Positions 33,996 to 43,259 of a DNA stretch of 64,000 bases are shown piece after piece. Below the pieces are notes generated by a model. It did no database searches. It had not been told where the DNA came from and worked only from the letters and a program-made list of their open reading frames with translations. Source of the DNA: an uncultured Draconibacterium sp. (GTDB lineage: Bacteria > Bacteroidota > Bacteroidia > Bacteroidales > Prolixibacteraceae). Location: the NCBI RefSeq assembly GCF_963674925.1, contig NZ_OY771648.1, forward strand, positions 124,001 through 188,000, in the 5' to 3' direction. The translations under genes were made by a program, and so were the position numbers. Numbering within the stretch: position 1 is the first letter of the stretch; each line of letters begins with the position of its first letter.

Positions 33996-35989
33996 CCTTC
34001 CGGCTCTGCATCGAATCGTTCGATAAAGTCGGTTGACAGTACCCGGAACTCCGTTCTACGGTTAATTGCACGGGCAATTTCCTGCTGTGCTTCAGGCAAT
34101 TTCAGAATAAACTCTTCAGTTAGCTCATCACCGCGTTTTAAAAAATCGTACTGATTGGCTAATTTTCGCGTCACCGTTTTTGGCCAGGTTTCGCCATAAC
34201 CTTTCGCTACCAGACGATTCGGGTTTATTCCCTTTTCAATCAGGTAATCCACCACACTTTGTGCACGTTTTTGCGACAGGTCGAAGTTAAACTGATCACT
34301 TCCAACATAATCGGTGTGCGCCATTAACTCAATGGTAATGGTTGGATTAAAAACCAATATCTGAACCAGGGTATCGAGTGCTGTTTTCGAACTTTCGAGT
34401 AATTCCCAGCTGCCAAACTCGTAATTAATATTATCAACTTTTATCGGCGCATCGGTTGGCGTGAGGTTCATGGTAAAGCGAAAATCCTTACTGTCCTCCA
34501 TTCCGATGGTATTTACCGCCGCTTTATCGCGCAGGAAACCATCTTTAAACGCCGCAAAAATATATTCAGTCTCAGGTTTCAGTTTCATTTTAAACTTACC
34601 GCCGCGGGCACGAATTTTCAGGTTGGTACCGTCGGTTCCGATTACACGCATGGTCGATCCATCCAGATGTGATGCCGTTTCTTTATTAAAAACATCAATT
34701 TCTATCTGATAAACTTTGGGAGGCACTAAAAATGAATAAATATCATCGCCGCGTGATCCTTTCCTGTTCGAAGTGAACATTCCTTTGTTTTCGCCGCTTA
34801 CGAAAGCAATACCAAAATCGTCGGAAGGCGAATTCATTGGCGATCCCATATTTTCAACCACCAAAATTCCATCGTCGTTTGTGTACGCATGATAAAGATC
34901 GAAACCTCCCTGCCCGATGTGGCCGTTCGAGGCAAAATAAAGATCTCCGTTATCGCGTACAAAAGGGAACATTTCATCAGCCGAAGTATTTACGGCGGGG
35001 CCAAGATTTACCGGTCTTCCAAAAGATCCACCGTCAACAGTTGCCTTCCAAATGTCTTTTCCGCCCTGGCCACCGGCCATATCCGAAACAAAATAAATCT
35101 CCGTTCCATCGGGGCTTAGTGCGGGGTGTGCAGCAATAATACTGTCGCCAACAATTTGCAATTTTATTGGCCCCGACCACGTACCCCGCGACTGAGTAGT
35201 GGAGTATAATTCGGCTCCCATGGGCTGCGATTTATCGTAGCGGCAACGCGTAAATATCATTTCCTCGCCGGTTGCATTTAAGGTAACAGCGCCTTCTTCA
35301 TCGCCTGTATTAATGATCATACTCTCATCCAATAACCTGGGCTTTTCCCATTTCTGACGCTGAATTCCAAAAGTTGCGCGGTAAATATCGGTGTATTTTT
35401 GCCCGGTAATCATACTCTCTTTTTTACCGGTAGAGGCTTCTCGCGATGAAGTAAAATAGATCTCGTTATCGCGGCCACCAACAAAAACCGGGGCAAAATC
35501 GCTCTCGCGTGAGTTTATTTCTTTTATAGGATTTATAATGTGACGTGTAGGATTGGCCACCCACTCCTGCGTTTTTTGCATGGCTTCAACACCATCTAAG
35601 GCACGCTGGTCGCCCGGAATAGAATCAAGATAAGTGCGGTAGGTTTCGTAGGCCTCTTCGTATTTTTGCGTAATGCGTAACATATCGGCATAATGCAATA
35701 ATGCTTCCATGTCATCATATCCCAAACGAATAGCAAATTTGTAATTCTGGGCAGCATAATCATACAATCCAATTGCCCGGTAACATTCTGCCAACTGATA
35801 AGCGTATTCGATCCGTTTTTGGCGGTTCTTTTCATTTTTTCTGGCCTTACGGTATTTTTCAATGGCTTTGTAATATTCGCCAATATCCTGCGACAACGTA
35901 GCATCGCGCCCGTATCTGGCCGAGCCGCAACCACTCAAAAATATGATTATAAAAACAAAAACAGCTAGTTTAACCTGCTTCATACCCAT
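33992..35989 (-). CDS. PorE-like OmpA-family lipoprotein (type IX secretion associated)
   Basis: 665 residues: signal peptide with lipobox LSGC (Cys21), TPR-like helices (about 30-140), a PD40/WD40-like beta-propeller (about 165-420; EIYFTSSREASTGKK, HPALSPDGTEIYFVSD), a carboxypeptidase-regulatory-like domain (about 430-510), and a C-terminal OmpA peptidoglycan-binding domain (IELMAHTDYVGSDQFNFDLSQKRAQSVVDYL). This domain order is that of PorE, which ties the type IX secretion machinery to peptidoglycan. Several paralogues exist in such genomes, so the exact role is inferred. Confidence 0.82.
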   Translation of the reverse strand: MGMKQVKLAVFVFIIIFLSGCGSARYGRDATLSQDIGEYYKAIEKYRKARKNEKNRQKRIEYAYQLAECYRAIGLYDYAAQNYKFAIRLGYDDMEALLHYADMLRITQKYEEAYETYRTYLDSIPGDQRALDGVEAMQKTQEWVANPTRHIINPIKEINSRESDFAPVFVGGRDNEIYFTSSREASTGKKESMITGQKYTDIYRATFGIQRQKWEKPRLLDESMIINTGDEEGAVTLNATGEEMIFTRCRYDKSQPMGAELYSTTQSRGTWSGPIKLQIVGDSIIAAHPALSPDGTEIYFVSDMAGGQGGKDIWKATVDGGSFGRPVNLGPAVNTSADEMFPFVRDNGDLYFASNGHIGQGGFDLYHAYTNDDGILVVENMGSPMNSPSDDFGIAFVSGENKGMFTSNRKGSRGDDIYSFLVPPKVYQIEIDVFNKETASHLDGSTMRVIGTDGTNLKIRARGGKFKMKLKPETEYIFAAFKDGFLRDKAAVNTIGMEDSKDFRFTMNLTPTDAPIKVDNINYEFGSWELLESSKTALDTLVQILVFNPTITIELMAHTDYVGSDQFNFDLSQKRAQSVVDYLIEKGINPNRLVAKGYGETWPKTVTRKLANQYDFLKRGDELTEEFILKLPEAQQEIARAINRRTEFRVLSTDFIERFDAEPEG

Positions 35990-36092
35990 TCAATTTCGGG
36001 GAATAAAAGTAAAATTTTTTTACCGACTATTTCAAATAATATTATTTAGTCTTTTATCTAACGAATTATTAGTTGCTTAAGTATACGGCAAC

Positions 36093-36128
36093 AAAAAAAG
36101 ACTTCCCGAAAACCAGGAAGTCTTTTTT
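36093..36128 (-). terminator. Terminator of glnN
   Basis: GACTTCC (36100-36106) pairs with GGAAGTC (36116-36122), extended by A-run/T-run pairing. On the minus strand it ends in a long T-run. Confidence 0.85.
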
Positions 36129-36149
36129 GTATCGTTGTAAACTTCTTTT

Positions 36150-38339
36150 TTATCGAACAAAAAGCAGCTCGCGGTACTTTGGCAAAGGCCATTTTTCGTT
36201 GTCAACAATCAATTCAAGCCGGTCGATATGATCGCGAATTTCATCCAGGAACGGACGTACTTCTTTATCGTATTCTTTTGATCGTTCAATCACATCTTCA
36301 ACCTTATTCGCTTTGGCACGGGCAGCAATCATTTCTTTGCGTTTTGCTTTAATGGCAGAAATATGGCCTCCCACTTCCCTGATCAGGTCTAAGCGGCCTG
36401 CTGCCAACGACAGAAATTCTTCTTCAGGAAACACTGCTTTCAGGCTTTTTACATTTTCGAGCAACATGGTTTGGTACTCTACTGCTGTTGGCACAATATG
36501 GTTAATGGCAATATCGGCAAGAACACGCGATTCAATCTGCACTTTCATAATGAATTTCTCGTATTCAACCTCAACCCTTCCTTCAATTTCGGCCTCATTG
36601 AAAATACCGTTTCTTTTGAACAGGTCGATATAATCTTCGCGCAGATAAGCTGCCAGCGAATCCGGCACATTTCCGATATTGGTCAAACCTCTTTTTTCGG
36701 CTTCTTTTACCCAATCCTCGCTGTAACCATCGCCGTTAAAACGAATTGGCTTAGTATCGATGATCAGCGTTTTCAATACCTGAAAGATCGCCTCATCTTT
36801 TTTAACCCCTTTTTCAATCAGGGTATCTACCTCAATCTTAAACTTTTTCAGCTGATCGGCAACTGCTGTGTTTAACACAATTAAAGCAGAAGCATTGTTG
36901 GCCATCGATCCAACAGCACGGAACTCAAAACGGTTTCCGGTAAAAGCAAATGGCGATGTGCGGTTACGGTCGGTATTGTCGAGAATAATTTCAGGAATAC
37001 GACCGATATTCAGTTTTAAAGCTGTTTTTTCATCCGGGGTCATTTTACGGTCAACCACAGCTTCTTCCATTAAATCGAGCATAGTCGAAACTTCTGAGCC
37101 CAGAAATACAGAAATAATTGACGGAGGTGCTTCATTGGCTCCCAAACGGTGTTGGTTCGATGCGGTTAAAATACTGGCGCGAAGCAAATCCTGGTTATCA
37201 TAAACAGCTTTTAATGTATTAATTACAAACGTTAAAAACTGCAGGTTCGATTTCGGATTTTTACCCGGCGAATACAAATTCACCCCGGTATCAGTTGATA
37301 AGGACCAGTTGTTGTGTTTTCCCGATCCGTTAATTCCGGCAAATGGTTTTTCGTGGAAAAGAATACGGAATTTATGACGGCGGGCAATCTTTTGCATAAT
37401 GTCCATGCACAACTGGTTATGGTCGTTGGCCAGGTTGGCTTCTTCGTAGATCGGGGCCAGCTCAAACTGGTTTGGTGCCACCTCGTTATGACGCGTTTTT
37501 ACCGGAATTCCCAGTTTGTAGGCTTCATTCTCAACATCCTGCATAAACTTGTTTACACGCGTTGGGATGGATGAGAAATAATGGTCGTCCAATTGCTGAT
37601 CTTTTGATGATGCGTGTCCCATTAAAGTTCGTCCGGTTAACATCAGGTCGGGACGAGCCATAAACAAGGCTTCATCAATCAGGAAGTATTCCTGTTCCCA
37701 CCCCAGGTTCGCCTGAACACGGGTAACGTTTTTATCGAAATACTGGCATACGCTGGTAGCCGCTTTGTCGATAGTATTTAAAGCACGCAGCAAAGGTGTT
37801 TTATAATCGAGTGCTTCACCGGTATACGAAATAAAAATGGTAGGAATTGTAAGTGTTGTTTCGCTGATAAATGCCGGCGATGACGGGTCCCAGGCCGTGT
37901 AGCCACGAGCCTCGAAAGTCTGACGTATACCGCCACTCGGGAACGACGAAGCGTCAGGTTCCTGCTGTGCCAGTAATTTGCCTGAGAATGATTCGATCAC
38001 ACCTCCATCGGCACCATGCACAATAAATGCATCGTGTTTTTCGGCGGTACCATCTGTTAAGGGATGAAACCAGTGCGTGTAGTGGGTTGCACCGTTCTCA
38101 ATTGCCCAGGCTTTCATTCCCTGAGCTACCTGGTCGGCCATTTTACGGTCAACCGTAGTTCCTCGTTCTACCGCATCGGTTACAGCTTTGTAGGCTTCGC
38201 GCGACAAATATTTCTTCATTTTTGACTGATCGAAGACCAACATGCCATAGTAATCCGAAACCAGGTTTTCCTCGCGTTCGATTTCTACCGGCTTACGGTT
38301 AAGCACTTCATCAAGTGCTTTAAATCTAAATTGTGCCAT
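36150..38339 (-). CDS. glnN: Glutamine synthetase type III
   Basis: 729 residues, the long GSIII class typical of Bacteroidota and cyanobacteria. Landmarks: GGIRQTFEARGYTAWDPSSPAFI, TRHNEVAPNQFELAPIYEEANLANDHNQL, and HEKPFAGINGSGKHNNWSLSTDTG with the metal and substrate residues. ATP-dependent ammonia assimilation into glutamine in the cytosol. A -7-like box lies upstream and a terminator downstream, so it is a single-gene unit. It is divergent from a second, GSI-like gene. Confidence 0.97.
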   Translation of the reverse strand: MAQFRFKALDEVLNRKPVEIEREENLVSDYYGMLVFDQSKMKKYLSREAYKAVTDAVERGTTVDRKMADQVAQGMKAWAIENGATHYTHWFHPLTDGTAEKHDAFIVHGADGGVIESFSGKLLAQQEPDASSFPSGGIRQTFEARGYTAWDPSSPAFISETTLTIPTIFISYTGEALDYKTPLLRALNTIDKAATSVCQYFDKNVTRVQANLGWEQEYFLIDEALFMARPDLMLTGRTLMGHASSKDQQLDDHYFSSIPTRVNKFMQDVENEAYKLGIPVKTRHNEVAPNQFELAPIYEEANLANDHNQLCMDIMQKIARRHKFRILFHEKPFAGINGSGKHNNWSLSTDTGVNLYSPGKNPKSNLQFLTFVINTLKAVYDNQDLLRASILTASNQHRLGANEAPPSIISVFLGSEVSTMLDLMEEAVVDRKMTPDEKTALKLNIGRIPEIILDNTDRNRTSPFAFTGNRFEFRAVGSMANNASALIVLNTAVADQLKKFKIEVDTLIEKGVKKDEAIFQVLKTLIIDTKPIRFNGDGYSEDWVKEAEKRGLTNIGNVPDSLAAYLREDYIDLFKRNGIFNEAEIEGRVEVEYEKFIMKVQIESRVLADIAINHIVPTAVEYQTMLLENVKSLKAVFPEEEFLSLAAGRLDLIREVGGHISAIKAKRKEMIAARAKANKVEDVIERSKEYDKEVRPFLDEIRDHIDRLELIVDNEKWPLPKYRELLFVR

Positions 38340-38376
38340 GATTAATTTTACTTTAAGTCTGTTTTTTGTCTGTGCT

Positions 38377-38384
38377 CAAAAATA
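38377..38384 (-). promoter_or_regulatory. TAnnTTTG box for glnN
   Basis: The minus-strand word TATTTTTG lies 37 bases before the glnN start. The same word occurs upstream of the type II glutamine synthetase gene. Confidence 0.45.
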
Positions 38385-38604
38385 ATATTTTCCAACCTCA
38401 ACGCTGACATTTATCATGCTTAAACTTCATTTTTTAAGAAAATATTTACTTCAGCCCAACAAGAAGAGGGGTTATTCTGGAAATTTTCCACTTTTTTGAC
38501 AAAACAACACATCATTACCACCATTCTTTCAACCAAAAGTTATAATGCCGATATTTGTTATTTCCTCAAACATCGTTTATTTTAAAATAAATTTGATACT
38601 GGCA

Positions 38605-39963
38605 ATGGAAAAGCAAGAGATACTTACCAAAATAAAGGAACGAAATTTTACAAAAATAAAGTTTGCAGTAGCAGATATCGACGGGATATTGCGGGGCAAA
38701 TACATTCATAAAGATAAGTTTTTGAGTGCCCTGGAAAACGGGCTGGGATTTTGTGATGTAATATTTGGCTGGGACTGCACCGACAAGTGTTACGAAAACA
38801 GCCAGCTAACAGGATGGCACACCGGCTACCCCGATGCCAAAGCCAGTATTGCCACCGAAACTTACCGCCAGATTCCGTGGGAAGACAACACTCCATTTTT
38901 ATTAGGCGATTTTAGCAACGACCCAAAATATGCCGATGCAGTTTGCTCACGAAGTTTGTTAAAACGTATTGCCCACCAAAGCGAGGATATGGGTTTTAAA
39001 CCTATCTTTTCGCAAGAATTTGAGTGGTTTAATTTTCTGGGCACGCCCAACGAAATTGCCGAAGCCGGTTATAAAGATTTGCACCCGATAACTCCGGGAA
39101 TGTTTGGTTATTCAATTTTAAGAACTTCGCTTAACCAGCCCTTTTTTAACGACCTGTTTGAGTTGCTTCAGCAGTTTGACATTCCGCTTGAAGGCATGCA
39201 CACCGAAACCGGGCCCGGTGTTATGGAGGCTACTGTTATTCATGACGAGATTCTTGCTGCGGCCGACAAAGCCTTGCTGTTTAAATCGGCGGTAAAAGAA
39301 GTTGCCTATAAACACAATTTTGTGGCTACGTTTATGGCCAAATGGAATGAAAAGCTTCCGGGTTGTGGCGGGCACATCCACCAAAGTTTGTGGGATTTGG
39401 ACAAAAAGAAGAATTTGTTTCTGGATGCGAATTCGGCGGATGGAATGAGTGCAACCATGCAACATTATATTGCCGGGCTGTTAAAATGTTTGCCTGAAAT
39501 ACTGCCACTATTTGCCCCAAACCCAAACAGTTATAAACGACTGAGCGGCGGCGATTGGGCACCCCGTACACTTACCTGGGGAATTGACAATCGTACTTGT
39601 GCAGTTCGTGCCATTCCGGGAAGTGAGAAATCTACCCGCATCGAATTACGGGTTCCCGGATCGGACACCAACGCTTACCTGGCCCTTGGAGCCTCACTGG
39701 CCGCCGGACTTTACGGTATAAAAAATAAATTACCACTGGAAATTGCCCCCATCAGGGGAAATGGTTATCTGGAAACCGGGAATGGTATTTTGCCCGATTC
39801 GCTGGAGAAAGCAACTAAAAGAATGGCCGAATCGGAAATTGCCAACGAATTGTTTGGCGAGGCATTTGTAAAACATTTCGCCCTTACCCGCGAATGGGAA
39901 TGCCAGCAAATCGACAACAGCGATCCGCAGTGGGAGCTAAAAAGGTATTTCGAAATAATTTAA
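38605..39963 (+). CDS. Glutamine synthetase-family ligase (type I-like)
   Basis: 452 residues from the ATG at 38605, which begins MEKQEILTKIKERN; the longer frame adds 20 hydrophobic residues unlike the family. The beta-grasp part reads KFAVADIDGILRGKYI. The catalytic part carries FSQEFEWFNF, GCGGHIHQSLWDLD and NSYKRLSGGDWAPRTLTWGIDNRTCAVRAIPG. It is closer in style to gamma-glutamyl-amine ligases (PuuA/GlnT-like) than to housekeeping GlnA. It leads an operon with a kinase-like and a HAD protein, so a non-ammonia amine substrate is plausible but unproven. Confidence 0.85.
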   Translation: MEKQEILTKIKERNFTKIKFAVADIDGILRGKYIHKDKFLSALENGLGFCDVIFGWDCTDKCYENSQLTGWHTGYPDAKASIATETYRQIPWEDNTPFLLGDFSNDPKYADAVCSRSLLKRIAHQSEDMGFKPIFSQEFEWFNFLGTPNEIAEAGYKDLHPITPGMFGYSILRTSLNQPFFNDLFELLQQFDIPLEGMHTETGPGVMEATVIHDEILAAADKALLFKSAVKEVAYKHNFVATFMAKWNEKLPGCGGHIHQSLWDLDKKKNLFLDANSADGMSATMQHYIAGLLKCLPEILPLFAPNPNSYKRLSGGDWAPRTLTWGIDNRTCAVRAIPGSEKSTRIELRVPGSDTNAYLALGASLAAGLYGIKNKLPLEIAPIRGNGYLETGNGILPDSLEKATKRMAESEIANELFGEAFVKHFALTREWECQQIDNSDPQWELKRYFEII

Positions 39964-40019
39964 AACAACGCGAAGGCTGCAAGGCAAAACCAACTAACTT
40001 TGAAAAAAAGAAGAAAGAG

Positions 40020-41069
40020 ATGATGCAGAAACTGGATTATGGAGAAATAATCAAACTTGCCTGGAGAGAATTTGATGGAGAAAGACACGAGATAAAAGGT
40101 GTTTTTGATGTGAGCGCAAAGGTTTCCACGAATCATGTATACAAAATATCGTTTTACAAACGCGAACCTGTTTTTGCAAAAATTTCGGAATACGGCAATT
40201 TTGAAGACTTCAGGGAAGACCACATTATTATAAACAACCTGGCCAACAACCTCGAGTACCCTTATCAAATGTTTTTGGCACAATCGCTGGTAAAACGTAA
40301 CGAGCTGTATATATACCGCTACCACGAACGCGAGCGAAGCGCCTGGGTGGTATTCTACAATCCCATCCAGATACGTTATAAACTGCCCCGCCGGCTGGAA
40401 GAAAAACACATAAAAAAACTGGGCCGCGAGTTGGCTCGTTTTCATAAAGCGTGCACCAACGTTTCGAACCAGTTGCCACAATCCTCGAAAAATGTAATTA
40501 CTGATATTCAGAAACTAAAACGCTCGATCCGAAAGAGCGAAATACAGATGGAAGAGTCGCACAAGGATCTGATTCTGCGACATGCCGATTATTTTTTGGC
40601 AAATGCAGACCGCGTAAATTATAACACTGAAATTGAAACCATCCCCGTTTTGGTTGACTGGAACATTGGTAATTTTTCGATAACAGGCGACGGAAAGTTT
40701 TATTCGCGCTGGGATTACGACTGGTTCCGAATGTCGTCGCGCGTAATGGACTTTTACTTTTTTAGCCGCGTGGTTTCCGATGTTGGCGACCGTACCGTTT
40801 TCAGTTACAAGGTAGATACCTTAATGGAAGACCGCTTTATGCTATTTCTGAAAGAATACCACAAGGTTTTTCCGCTTACACCACCCGAAGTACATTTAAT
40901 TAAAGAAGTTTACCGCTTTTTTATTTTAAACTATGTTATTAAAGACGGGCCATACTTTTTCAGAAAATACTATTCTACCAAACTGATTAAGGAAGCCTAT
41001 GAAACGTATTTTCCTGCCATGGAAGCCAAATACCGTGTAGAGAAAATTTTGAAAACATTAAAACTCTGA
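40020..41069 (+). CDS. Aminoglycoside phosphotransferase-like kinase-fold protein
   Basis: About 349 residues; start at 40020 (or the next codon), preceded by the purine-rich AAGAAAGAG. It resembles the APH/choline kinase fold: an N-lobe with an ATP-site-like beta sheet, helix region LGRELARFHKACTNV, catalytic-loop-like VLVDWNIGNFSI (Asp and Asn conserved, the usual His replaced) and a DFG-like RWDYDWFRMSSRVMDFYFFSR. Substrate unknown. It lies 56 bases after the GS-like gene and 12 before the HAD gene, so all three are probably cotranscribed. Confidence 0.6.
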   Translation: MMQKLDYGEIIKLAWREFDGERHEIKGVFDVSAKVSTNHVYKISFYKREPVFAKISEYGNFEDFREDHIIINNLANNLEYPYQMFLAQSLVKRNELYIYRYHERERSAWVVFYNPIQIRYKLPRRLEEKHIKKLGRELARFHKACTNVSNQLPQSSKNVITDIQKLKRSIRKSEIQMEESHKDLILRHADYFLANADRVNYNTEIETIPVLVDWNIGNFSITGDGKFYSRWDYDWFRMSSRVMDFYFFSRVVSDVGDRTVFSYKVDTLMEDRFMLFLKEYHKVFPLTPPEVHLIKEVYRFFILNYVIKDGPYFFRKYYSTKLIKEAYETYFPAMEAKYRVEKILKTLKL

Positions 41070-41081
41070 TGCTGTACTATT

Positions 41082-41939
41082 ATGAGAACAAAAAGTTTTA
41101 GAAGTGTAGTGAAAAACTACAGGGCCGTATTTTTTGATGCTTTTGGTGTATTAAAAAATCATTCGGGACTGATTGAGGGAGTAGGAAATACTTTCAAATA
41201 TTTAGAATCGAAAGGAATTCCTTATTACGTATTAACCAACGACTCATCAAGAAGTCCGGAGGAACTATCGAACTGGTATCAGAAAAGAGGCCTGACCACT
41301 ATTACCACCGATAAAATTTTATCATCGGGAATGCTGGCCATGGAGTTCTTTAAAACAAAACTGGCCAACGGAAAAGCGGTGGCATACCTTGGAACTAAAG
41401 ATTCGGCTCACTACCTGGAAACAGCGGGGCAAAAAACAGTCCCCATCAGCGATGTAGACCTGAACGATCTGGAACACATAAAATCGTTTGCTTTTCTCGA
41501 CGATGAAGGATTTGACTGGAATAAGGATATCGACAAGACCATCAATTTGCTGCGCCACAAAAATATGACCGTTATTGTTGCTAACACCGACATTAACTAC
41601 CCGGTAAATAAAAACGATATTTCGGTTGCCATAGGTGGGCTGGCCGATCTGGTTGAACAAATTTTAGGGAAGAAATTTATACGTTTCGGAAAACCCGATG
41701 CCCAAATGTTCCTGCTGGCTTACGAACGTGCTATGCAGGATGTTCCCAACATTCAAAGAAACGAGATTTTAATGGTTGGCGACACGCTTTTCACCGATAT
41801 TATTGGCGGAAACAAATTCGGATTGGACACCGTACTCGTTTTATCGGGAAATACATTACCGGATAACGCGAATATTAAAATTATCAGTTCGGGAATTATT
41901 CCAACTTACGTTTGCGACTCGGCAGTTATTGATTTTTAA
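41082..41939 (+). CDS. HAD-superfamily IIA protein
   Basis: 285 residues of HAD subclass IIA: motif I FFDAFGVLKNHSG (about 19-31), motif II YVLTNDSSRS, a C2-type cap in the middle, and motif III/IV FGKPDAQMF with ILMVGDTLFTDIIGGNKFG. The second Asp of the usual DxDG is Phe, so the normal acid/base residue of phosphatases is missing. Such DxFG or DxWG variants form a known HAD-IIA subset. Last gene of the operon with the GS-like and kinase-like genes. Confidence 0.82.
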   Translation: MRTKSFRSVVKNYRAVFFDAFGVLKNHSGLIEGVGNTFKYLESKGIPYYVLTNDSSRSPEELSNWYQKRGLTTITTDKILSSGMLAMEFFKTKLANGKAVAYLGTKDSAHYLETAGQKTVPISDVDLNDLEHIKSFAFLDDEGFDWNKDIDKTINLLRHKNMTVIVANTDINYPVNKNDISVAIGGLADLVEQILGKKFIRFGKPDAQMFLLAYERAMQDVPNIQRNEILMVGDTLFTDIIGGNKFGLDTVLVLSGNTLPDNANIKIISSGIIPTYVCDSAVIDF

Positions 41940-42039
41940 TGTGGTCTGGATACTGGATATTGGATGCTGGATACTAGATACTGGATGCTACGATTGCAAA
42001 CTGAGACTGTAAACTGCGACTGTAATCTAAAAGTTCACC
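41940..42039. repeat. Short tandem-repeat tract between convergent genes
   Basis: Imperfect copies of GGATACT/GGATGCT (41948-41990) followed by two copies of AACTGnGACTGTAA (41999-42026). Resembles the degenerate tract at 24.75 kb in composition. Confidence 0.6.
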
Positions 42040-43158
42040 TTACAACTCTGCTGCCACCGCTTTCAGTGCATGAATCAGTAATTGATCCTTATCACGGCCT
42101 TTTGATGCAATTCGGATGTGCTTATCATCAAGCCCTATTTTGTTGGAACAGTCACGCACGTACACGCCAAAATCCTGCAGTAATTTCATTTGCAAATCGT
42201 AGGCGCTCATGGCAAAATTTATTTTCACCAGAATAAAATTACTGTTCGTGGGGTAAACCTCATATCCTTTAATATTACGCAGTGCCTCATGTAGTTCCCT
42301 AACATCCGAAATAACATGTCTGCGGGCCTGGTGGTATTCAATATCGGAATCTTTTAGCTGTGTTAAAAAGTACTCGGCCAGCGTGTTTATATTCCAAACG
42401 GGCAATGCATTTCTTATTTGTTGCAGGAAATATTCGTTGGCGGTGCAGCAATAGCCCAAACGTAAGCCCGGCACACCGCAATGTTTACTCATGCTGCGTA
42501 CAATTACCAAATTCTGAAACTGTTCAACCACAGGCATGAGACTTGGAATTTCTTCGCCTGCAAAATCGATAAACGACTCATCAAGCAGCACCAGCTTTAA
42601 ATGCTTCGTACGGTTTAAAAAAGCGGTTATTTTTTCAATCGAAAGCAACTGCCCCGTTGGATTTCCGGGATTAATAATTAGCGCTGAAGAAATTTTTTCA
42701 TCAATCAGCCAATCAGCATATTCTTCCAAATCAAGCTGATATTGTTTGCCGGCAGGTAACTGAAACAACTTCACCTTTTCAAGGTTCTGAATCTTATCGA
42801 TGTATTCGCTAAAAGTTGGAACAGGGATTCCCATATCCTCAACAAAGTTGTTTTGAATAATCGTAATCAGCTCGGTGGCGCCATTTCCCAAAACAAGGTA
42901 TTCGGGTTTTATGTGCAAAACGGCAGCCAAATCCTGTTGCGCAAGTTTTGGGTTACTCGATGGGTATGCTTTAAGTACTTCGGGTAGTTTATCCTGAAGT
43001 CTGCGTATTAATGCTTCTCCAGGGAAATAAGGATTTTCAATGAAACAAAAATCCACCACATCATCCAGTTGTTCTTCTCCAACAATATCAACCAACGATG
43101 GCGAATGCGAAGTCTCTTCAAATAAGTGACGTTTTATTTCAATTTGCTTCCTTATCAT
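42040..43158 (-). CDS. PLP-dependent class I/II aminotransferase (HisC/CobD-like)
   Basis: 372 residues from the ATG at 43158 (MIRKQIEIKRH). Fold type I landmarks: LGNGATELITII, IINPGNPTGQ, LDESFIDFAG and the PLP lysine Lys225 in RSMSKHCGVPGLRLGY. It resembles histidinol-phosphate aminotransferase or threonine-phosphate decarboxylase; these cannot be separated by eye. No histidine or cobalamin genes are nearby. It converges on the GS-kinase-HAD operon and lies 102 bases downstream of the type II glutamine synthetase on the same strand, with a terminator between. Confidence 0.85.
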   Translation of the reverse strand: MIRKQIEIKRHLFEETSHSPSLVDIVGEEQLDDVVDFCFIENPYFPGEALIRRLQDKLPEVLKAYPSSNPKLAQQDLAAVLHIKPEYLVLGNGATELITIIQNNFVEDMGIPVPTFSEYIDKIQNLEKVKLFQLPAGKQYQLDLEEYADWLIDEKISSALIINPGNPTGQLLSIEKITAFLNRTKHLKLVLLDESFIDFAGEEIPSLMPVVEQFQNLVIVRSMSKHCGVPGLRLGYCCTANEYFLQQIRNALPVWNINTLAEYFLTQLKDSDIEYHQARRHVISDVRELHEALRNIKGYEVYPTNSNFILVKINFAMSAYDLQMKLLQDFGVYVRDCSNKIGLDDKHIRIASKGRDKDQLLIHALKAVAAEL

Positions 43159-43203
43159 GACTATTACTTTTAGGGCATTAATTTTTGCGACGACAAATTT
43201 GAG

Positions 43204-43240
43204 CAAAAAAAAACTGCCCTACAATAAGGACAGTTTCTTT
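43204..43240 (-). terminator. Terminator of the type II glutamine synthetase gene
   Basis: AAACTG (43211-43216) pairs with CAGTTT (43231-43236), with an inner CCT/AGG pairing. On the minus strand a run of eight or more T follows. Confidence 0.8.
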
Positions 43241-43259
43241 TTTATTTTGCAAATATGTC

